This document shows positions 59,323 to 64,000 of a stretch of 64,000 bases of DNA, one piece after another. Within the stretch, counting starts at the first letter, position 1. Each line of letters begins with the position of its first letter. The notes below the pieces were generated by a model. It searched no databases. It was not told where the DNA came from and worked only from the letters and a program-made list of their open reading frames with translations. The position numbers and the translations under genes were made by a program. The DNA lies in assembly GCF_030817355.1 (NCBI RefSeq), contig NZ_JAUSZH010000001.1, positions 7,601,001 through 7,665,000 on the forward strand. Direction: 5' to 3'. Origin of the DNA: Streptomyces sp. V1I1 (lineage in GTDB: Bacteria > Actinomycetota > Actinomycetes > Streptomycetales > Streptomycetaceae).

Positions 59323-59769
59323 GTGAGTGTCGTCCTCCCGTCGCGGGGGCAGACCCGCCGGCTCGCCCTGTACGGCACCGAGGGTGTCGTAGGGCGCTGC
59401 CGAGACTTCAGCCGGGACGCCTTGACCGCCTGGGAGTGGATCCCCGCCGCGGACGAGGACGGCCAGGCGGTCGTCGAGGATGTGCTTCTGCTGGTGTCCG
59501 AGGTCGTCACCAACGCCTGCCTGCACGCCCACGGACCTCAGGAACTCATGCTGCACTGCTCACCGGACCGGCTGAGGATCGAGGTCACCGACGACAGTCC
59601 GGTTCACCCGCGGCCGCGCCCGTTCGCCGCGGCTGTGCCCGGCGGTCATGGTCTGGTGGTCCTGGACAGGCTCGCCCGGAGCTGGGGCTCCGTACCTCGG
59701 GGGACCGGGAAAGCGGTGTGGGTGGAGGTGGCTGCGCCCGCCCGTTCGCAGGGGACTCGTCAGCAGTAG
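59323..59769 (+). CDS. RsbW-like ATP-binding anti-sigma factor/serine kinase
   Basis: The 148-residue protein is a GHKL ATPase of the RsbW/SpoIIAB type: N-box 'LLVSEVVTNACLHAHG', G1-like 'IEVTDDSPVHP', and 'GGHGLVVLDRLARSWG'. Such proteins bind a SigB/F-type sigma factor and phosphorylate the STAS antagonist. GTG 59323 has GGAGGAGG upstream. It lies between the STAS gene and the convergent SigB/F-family sigma gene, which gives a complete partner-switching set. Confidence 0.92.
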   Translation: MSVVLPSRGQTRRLALYGTEGVVGRCRDFSRDALTAWEWIPAADEDGQAVVEDVLLLVSEVVTNACLHAHGPQELMLHCSPDRLRIEVTDDSPVHPRPRPFAAAVPGGHGLVVLDRLARSWGSVPRGTGKAVWVEVAAPARSQGTRQQ

Positions 59770-59775
59770 CGCTGT

Positions 59776-59835
59776 CCCCTTGACCGTCTCAACCGCCCCT
59801 TGACGGTCTCAACCGCCACCTGACCGTCTCAACCG
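59776..59835. repeat. Three tandem copies of a 20-bp unit at the sigma gene end
   Basis: CCCCTTGACCGTCTCAACCG occurs at 59776-59795, then with one change at 59796-59815, and as CCACCTGACCGTCTCAACCG at 59816-59835. The right copy covers the stop codon of the minus-strand sigma gene at 59829. The repeats lie between convergent genes. Confidence 0.92.
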
Positions 59836-60707
59836 TCACCGTCGTCCAGCAGCAGGGCCTCGCGCATCAGTGTCAGGACGCGGGCCAGCAGCCGCGAGAC
59901 ATGCATCTGCGAGATGCCCAGCCGCTCACCGATCTCACGCTGCGTCAGGTCCTCGACGAACCGCAGGGACAGAATCAGCCGGTCCCGCTCGGAAAGGGTG
60001 GCGACCACCGGCTTCAGTGCCGCGATGCATTCCACCGTGTCGAAGGCGTGCTCGTCCTGGCCGAGGCACCGTTGCGCCGGGCCCGGGGCTTGGTCGTCCT
60101 CGAGCGGCGCGTCCAGCGAATGGGCGCTGTAGCCGTTCGCCGCCTGCCGGCCCTCCCGCACCTCTGCCTCGTCGACGCCCAGGTGGACGGCGAGCTCGGC
60201 ATCCGTCGGCGGGTGCCCCAGCCGCTGCTCGAGTGTGTCCGACGCCCTGGCGATGCCGATGCGCAGCTCCTGCAACCGCCGCGGCACCCGCACAGCCCAG
60301 CTGGCATCCCGGAAGAAGCGCTTGATCTCGCCCTCGATGGTCGGGAGCGCGAAGGAGACGAACCCGACCTCACGCTCGACGTCGAAGCGGTTGATGGCCT
60401 TGATAAGACCGATCGTCCCGACCTGGAGGATGTCCTCCATCGACTCGCTGCGGTGCGAGAACCGGGTCGCGGCGAACTTGACGAGGCTGAGGTTGAGCTC
60501 GACCAGGGTGTTGCGCACATACGCGTACTCCGGTGTTCCCTCCTCCAGTGATGCGAGCCGCTGGAACAGCGATACGGAGAGTGCCCGCGCGTCCATGGTG
60601 CCGATCGTCCGTGGATCCGGGATCTCCGGGAGGTCGAGAAGCGCCGGCGGGCGTGTTGCGGGCGCGGCGGAGACAGTGGAATCGCGGGTGCGCGAGAGGC
60701 TGGCCAT
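59829..60707 (-). CDS. SigB/SigF/SigG-family RNA polymerase sigma factor
   Basis: The 292-residue protein carries region 2 ('LVKFAATRFSHRSESMEDIL', 'QVGTIGLIKAINRFDVEREV'), region 3 ('RDASWAVRVPRRLQELR') and region 4 ('LSERDRLILSLRFVEDLTQR', 'EIGERLGISQMHVSRLLARV'), all as in the stress/sporulation sigma factors of Streptomyces (SigB, SigF and relatives). No region 1.1 is present. A candidate SigB-type promoter lies upstream (60759-60783), suggesting autoregulation. The STAS and RsbW-like genes converge on it. Confidence 0.94.
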   Translation of the reverse strand: MASLSRTRDSTVSAAPATRPPALLDLPEIPDPRTIGTMDARALSVSLFQRLASLEEGTPEYAYVRNTLVELNLSLVKFAATRFSHRSESMEDILQVGTIGLIKAINRFDVEREVGFVSFALPTIEGEIKRFFRDASWAVRVPRRLQELRIGIARASDTLEQRLGHPPTDAELAVHLGVDEAEVREGRQAANGYSAHSLDAPLEDDQAPGPAQRCLGQDEHAFDTVECIAALKPVVATLSERDRLILSLRFVEDLTQREIGERLGISQMHVSRLLARVLTLMREALLLDDGDG

Positions 60708-60758
60708 GAGGCTCCTTCGACGTGCTGGGGGATCGTCGTATGAGCACCTGTCGAATAT

Positions 60759-60783
60759 TTACCCGAATGGCACGTTTTGATGC
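60759..60783 (-). promoter_or_regulatory. Candidate SigB-type promoter of the sigma gene
   Basis: On the minus strand GCAT (60780-60783) and GGGTAA (60759-60764) are 15 bases apart. This fits GNNT-N14-16-GGGTAY except the last base. It lies 52 bases upstream of the sigma start, in an A+T-richer stretch, and points to autoregulation. Confidence 0.5.
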
Positions 60784-60881
60784 CTTACGCCCCCTATAGG
60801 GAGCGGCTGGCTCCGGGGTGTCCGTCACACCCTGACGTGCGAGAGTGGACGTGTCGTCGGTCGTAGCAGGCGAGGTCAGCG

Positions 60882-63824
60882 ATGGATTCTGCGCACACCT
60901 CCGGTGAACGGCTCGGTCGCCCATCGGCGGAATTGAGCGAAGAAGGGCTCCGGAAACTGCTCGCGGGGCTCACAGCAGTACGTGACGGCGACTTCTCGCA
61001 CCGGCTGCCGGACGACGAGGCGGAGCTCCTCGGCGAGATCGCGGCTGTCTACAACGGGATGGTCGACCAATTGTCCCTGGTCACGTCCCAGGTCACCCGG
61101 GTCGCCAGCGAAGTCGGCGGCGAAGGGCGGCTCGGCGGCCACGCGCGCGTCCCCCAGGTCAGCGGTGTATGGCTGGAGCTCACCACCGGCGTCAACACGA
61201 TGGCCGACAACCTCACCTCGCAGGTCCGCTCGATATCCCAGGTCGCGTCCGCGGTCGCGCGGGGCGATCTCGACCAGAAGATCCGCGTCGACGCGCGCGG
61301 GGAGATCCTGGAGCTGAAGGAGACCATCAACACGATGGTGGAGCGGCTGTCCACCATGGCGGAGGAGGTCACCCGCGTCGCCCGCGAGGTCGGCACGGAA
61401 GGAAACCTCGGCGGTCAGGCGACGGTACGGGGCGTCTCGGGTACCTGGAAGGACCTCACGGACAACGTCAACTCCATGGCGAACAACCTGACCAATCAGG
61501 TACGTAATATCGCCCAGGTCACCACGGCCGTCGCGGAGGGTGATCTGACCCGCAAGATCGATGTCGACGCGCGGGGCGAGATTCTCACGCTGAAGACCAC
61601 CATCAATACGATGGTCGACCAGCTGTCGTCGTTCGCCGCCGAGGTCACCAGGGTGGCCCGCGAGGTCGGCAGCGAGGGCCGGCTGGGCGGTCAGGCCGAG
61701 GTGGAGGGTGTCTCCGGCACCTGGAAGCGGCTCACCGAGAATGTGAACGAGCTGGCCGGAAACCTGACCCGGCAGGTGCGTGCCATCGCCGAGGTGACCA
61801 GCGCCGTCGCCGAGGGTGACCTGACCCGCTCCATCACGGTGGAGGCGCCGGGCGAGGTCGGTGACCTCAAGGACAACATCAACGCCATGGTCGAGTCACT
61901 GCGCGCGACCACCCGCGCCAATGAGGAGCAGGACTGGCTCAAGACCAATCTGGCTCGTCTCTCCTCGTCGATGCAGGACAGCCGCAACCTCCCCGCGGTC
62001 GCTGAGCTGATCATGGACGAGGTGCCGCGGCTGGTCTACGCGCCCTACGCCGCTTTCTTCCTGGCCCAGGAGACGCCCGACGGGCGCGACACCGAGCTCG
62101 TCATGATGGCTTCGTACGGCGGGCCCGACGGCCCGGACAAGCCTCCGCGCCGCTTCCGGCTCGGGCAATCGCTGGTAGGCCAGGCGGCGCGCAGCAGGCG
62201 CACGCTCACCGTCGACGGTCTGCCGCCCGGATACGCGACGATGTCCTCCGGTATCGGCTCGGCCGAGCCCACGACCCTGATCGTGCTGCCGATCGTCGTC
62301 GAAGGCCAGGTGCTCGGAGTCATGGAACTCGCCGCGCTGCGGCCCTTCACCGGCATCCACCGGGACTTCCTCGACCGGTTCAGCGAAACGGTCGGCGTCA
62401 TCGTCAAATCGCTGATCGCCAGCGCCCGTACGGACGAGCTGCTCGAGCAGTCCCAGCGCCTGACGAGCGAACTGAGCACCCGGTCCCAGGAACTCCAGTC
62501 GCGCCAGGAGGATTTGCAGCGTTCCAACGCCGAACTGGAGGAGAAGGCAGCGCTGTTGGTGGAGCGCAACCGGGATATCGAAGGCAAGAACCTGGAGATC
62601 GAGGCCGCCCGCCAGGAGCTTGAGGCCCGCGCACTCCAGCTCTCGCGTACGTCGATGTACAAGTCGGAGTTCCTGGCCAACATGAGCCACGAGCTGCGCA
62701 CACCGCTCAACAGCCTGCTGATCCTCGCCCAGCTCCTCGCCCAGAACGCGGAGGGCAACCTGACGGAGAAACAGGTCGACTACGCCGAAGTCATCCACTC
62801 CGCGGGTTCCGACCTGCTTCAGCTGATCAATGAGATCCTCGACCTGTCGAAGGTCGAGGCGGGCAAGATGGACGTCCATACGGAACCTGTCACCTTGTCC
62901 CGGCTGCTGGACTACGTCGAGATCACCTTCCGGCCCCTGGCGAGCGAACGCGACCTGCAGTTCCAGGTGGTCAAGGCGCCCAACATGCCGGAAGCCGTCG
63001 TCACCGACGAGGCGCGACTGCGGCAGGTGCTGCGCAACCTGCTCTCCAACGCCATGAAGTTCACCGAGCACGGACGGGTCGAGCTGCGCGTCGAGTACGC
63101 CGACGACGATGAGCTGGCGCATTCCATGCGCGGCCACCCCGCACTCGCGTTCAGAGTCTCCGACACCGGAATCGGCATCGCCGAACAGCACTTGGAGACG
63201 ATCTTCGGAGCGTTCCAGCAGGGGGACCTGGCCACAGGACGGCGCTACGGCGGTACGGGACTGGGGCTGTCCATCAGCCGTGAAGTGGCCCAACTCCTCG
63301 GCGGCGAGATAGGGGTGAGGAGCAGGATCGGTGAGGGGAGCAGCTTCACGCTCTACCTGCCGGTCGGCGGCGTCGGCCGGCCGAAGGAGCAGGCCCCGAG
63401 CGCCAGTGGGCGGCCGCAGGAGGACGGCCCCCGTCCGCAGGAACCGACGCTGACCGGGCGCGTGGCGCTGATCGTGGACGACGACGAGCGGAACGTCTTC
63501 GCGCTCACCGCGATCCTGGAGCGCGAGGGCATGCGCGTCCTGCGCGCGGACAACGGCCGAGCCGGCATCGAGCTCCTCGCCGCGCACGGTGACGTGGAGC
63601 TGATCCTGATGGACGTGATGATGCCCGGCATGGACGGGCTCACCGCCACCGCCGCGATCAGGGAGATGCCACGCTTCGCCGAGGTCCCGATCATCGCCGT
63701 GACCGCCAAGGCGATGCCCGGCGACCGGGCCAGGACGCTGGCCGTCGGAGCCAACGACTACCTCACCAAGCCCGTCGACGCGGACGAGCTGATCGCCAGA
63801 ATCCACAAATGGCTGGGCGACTGA
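60882..63824 (+). CDS. Hybrid histidine kinase with four HAMP-type repeats, GAF and receiver domain
   Basis: The 980-residue protein has no transmembrane segment. Residues about 18-345 hold repeated HAMP units ('[20 protein letters not shown]', '[20 protein letters not shown]'), as in group III (Nik1-like) kinases; about 365-520 is a GAF domain; a coiled coil leads to HisKA ('[15 protein letters not shown]', His603), HATPase ('[10 protein letters not shown]', '[10 protein letters not shown]') and a receiver with Asp911 in '[10 protein letters not shown]'. Such kinases sense osmotic or envelope stress in fungi and actinobacteria. ATG 60882 follows GAGGTC. It diverges from the sigma gene. Confidence 0.95.
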   Translation: MDSAHTSGERLGRPSAELSEEGLRKLLAGLTAVRDGDFSHRLPDDEAELLGEIAAVYNGMVDQLSLVTSQVTRVASEVGGEGRLGGHARVPQVSGVWLELTTGVNTMADNLTSQVRSISQVASAVARGDLDQKIRVDARGEILELKETINTMVERLSTMAEEVTRVAREVGTEGNLGGQATVRGVSGTWKDLTDNVNSMANNLTNQVRNIAQVTTAVAEGDLTRKIDVDARGEILTLKTTINTMVDQLSSFAAEVTRVAREVGSEGRLGGQAEVEGVSGTWKRLTENVNELAGNLTRQVRAIAEVTSAVAEGDLTRSITVEAPGEVGDLKDNINAMVESLRATTRANEEQDWLKTNLARLSSSMQDSRNLPAVAELIMDEVPRLVYAPYAAFFLAQETPDGRDTELVMMASYGGPDGPDKPPRRFRLGQSLVGQAARSRRTLTVDGLPPGYATMSSGIGSAEPTTLIVLPIVVEGQVLGVMELAALRPFTGIHRDFLDRFSETVGVIVKSLIASARTDELLEQSQRLTSELSTRSQELQSRQEDLQRSNAELEEKAALLVERNRDIEGKNLEIEAARQELEARALQLSRTSMYKSEFLANMSHELRTPLNSLLILAQLLAQNAEGNLTEKQVDYAEVIHSAGSDLLQLINEILDLSKVEAGKMDVHTEPVTLSRLLDYVEITFRPLASERDLQFQVVKAPNMPEAVVTDEARLRQVLRNLLSNAMKFTEHGRVELRVEYADDDELAHSMRGHPALAFRVSDTGIGIAEQHLETIFGAFQQGDLATGRRYGGTGLGLSISREVAQLLGGEIGVRSRIGEGSSFTLYLPVGGVGRPKEQAPSASGRPQEDGPRPQEPTLTGRVALIVDDDERNVFALTAILEREGMRVLRADNGRAGIELLAAHGDVELILMDVMMPGMDGLTATAAIREMPRFAEVPIIAVTAKAMPGDRARTLAVGANDYLTKPVDADELIARIHKWLGD

Positions 63825-63832
63825 CGCGCGCA

Positions 63833-63868
63833 GGGAGCCTTCAGGACACCCGGGAGCCTTCAGGACAC
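63833..63868. repeat. Tandem duplication of a 19-bp unit at the phosphatase gene end
   Basis: GGGAGCCTTCAGGACAC occurs at 63833-63849 and 63852-63868, two bases apart. The right copy holds the stop codon (63860-63862) of the minus-strand gene, so the gene end has been duplicated. Confidence 0.88.
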
Positions 63869-64000
63869 GCGCAGGACGACCAGGCTGGTGTCGTCGTCCG
63901 TATCGCCGGTGACGACACTCAGCAGCCGGTCCGCCTGCTCGTCGACGCCACCGGGCGCCAATCGCTCGGCTGCGCGCCGCAGTACGGCCAGACTCTCGTC
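63860..64000 (-). CDS. PP2C/SpoIIE-type phosphatase, C-terminal end
   Basis: Only the last 46 codons are in the window. 'VDEQADRLLSVVTG' followed by 'DTDDDTSLVVLRVS' is the typical end of SpoIIE/RsbU-type PP2C serine phosphatases, where Asp-Asp-Asp takes part in metal binding. Such phosphatases dephosphorylate STAS antagonists. It is convergent with the hybrid kinase gene, with a 35-base gap. Confidence 0.75.
   Translation of the reverse strand, partial: DESLAVLRRAAERLAPGGVDEQADRLLSVVTGDTDDDTSLVVLRVS

Overview
The window is high-GC DNA with Streptomyces-type gene content: WhiB-like, CsbD, DasR-controlled nagB, class F sortase, SigB/F-family sigma factor with partner-switching proteins, a DUF6629 relic, and many ATGA stop/start overlaps. 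It most likely comes from a Streptomyces chromosome or a close relative. No tRNA, rRNA, CRISPR array, transposase or integrase was seen.

Layout. (1) 1-8.2 kb is a B12-related block: the end of a DUF2993/LmeA-like gene, a cobalamin riboswitch in front of metE, and the convergent mutA-mutB-meaB operon for methylmalonyl-CoA mutase. mutA carries a one-base frameshift. (2) 8.4-14.4 kb is ordinary accessory metabolism and regulation: VOC protein, small ORF plus WhiB-like protein behind a SigB-type promoter, CsbD, Lrp/AsnC, DUF2000, quinone oxidoreductase-like protein and ornithine cyclodeaminase-like protein. It holds a clear deletion scar where a DUF6629 gene and an MFS exporter gene, convergent, have lost their 3' ends and been joined. 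(3) 14.5-44.0 kb is one nearly gap-free minus-strand operon of 20 genes for a phage-tail-like contractile injection system (CIS): sheath, tube, zinc-ribbon baseplate-associated protein, DUF4255 cap, AAA+ ATPase, DUF4157 giant protein, tube-initiator/LysM proteins, gpD and gpV spike parts, PAAR tip, gp25, two gpJ-like baseplate proteins, gpI-like tail protein with a beta-helix, DUF6519 protein and an amidase. It ends at a 15-bp perfect hairpin. (4) 44.8-52.9 kb: flavohemoglobin-like protein, nagB with its DasR site, alpha/beta hydrolase, tiny zinc-ribbon protein, class F sortase and a cell-surface protein, a CobW-type GTPase fragment, and the dihydroxyacetone kinase operon dhaKLM. (5) 53.1-64 kb is signalling: ECF-like sigma factor with a membrane partner, SUKH protein, secreted amidase with FG-GAP repeats, 2OG-oxygenase relic, STAS antagonist, RsbW-like kinase, SigB/F-family sigma factor, a four-HAMP hybrid histidine kinase and the end of a PP2C phosphatase.

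The most interesting object is the 2153-residue DUF4157 protein inside the CIS operon. It joins a DUF4157 (HELLH) head, a very long charged disordered region, a hydrophobic/amphipathic helical region, a Lys/Arg-rich linker and a C-terminal His-Me-finger-like nuclease module. A 233-residue gene sits directly behind it and is a candidate immunity gene. Both the toxin tip and the following gene look lower in GC than their neighbours. I read this as a polymorphic-toxin effector of the CIS; this is inference. I recognise no tape-measure or tail-fibre gene in the operon.

Other recurrent themes are gene decay (mutA, DUF6629/MFS, CobW, 2OG oxygenase) and short tandem duplications of 15-20 bp placed at gene ends or in ribosome-binding regions.
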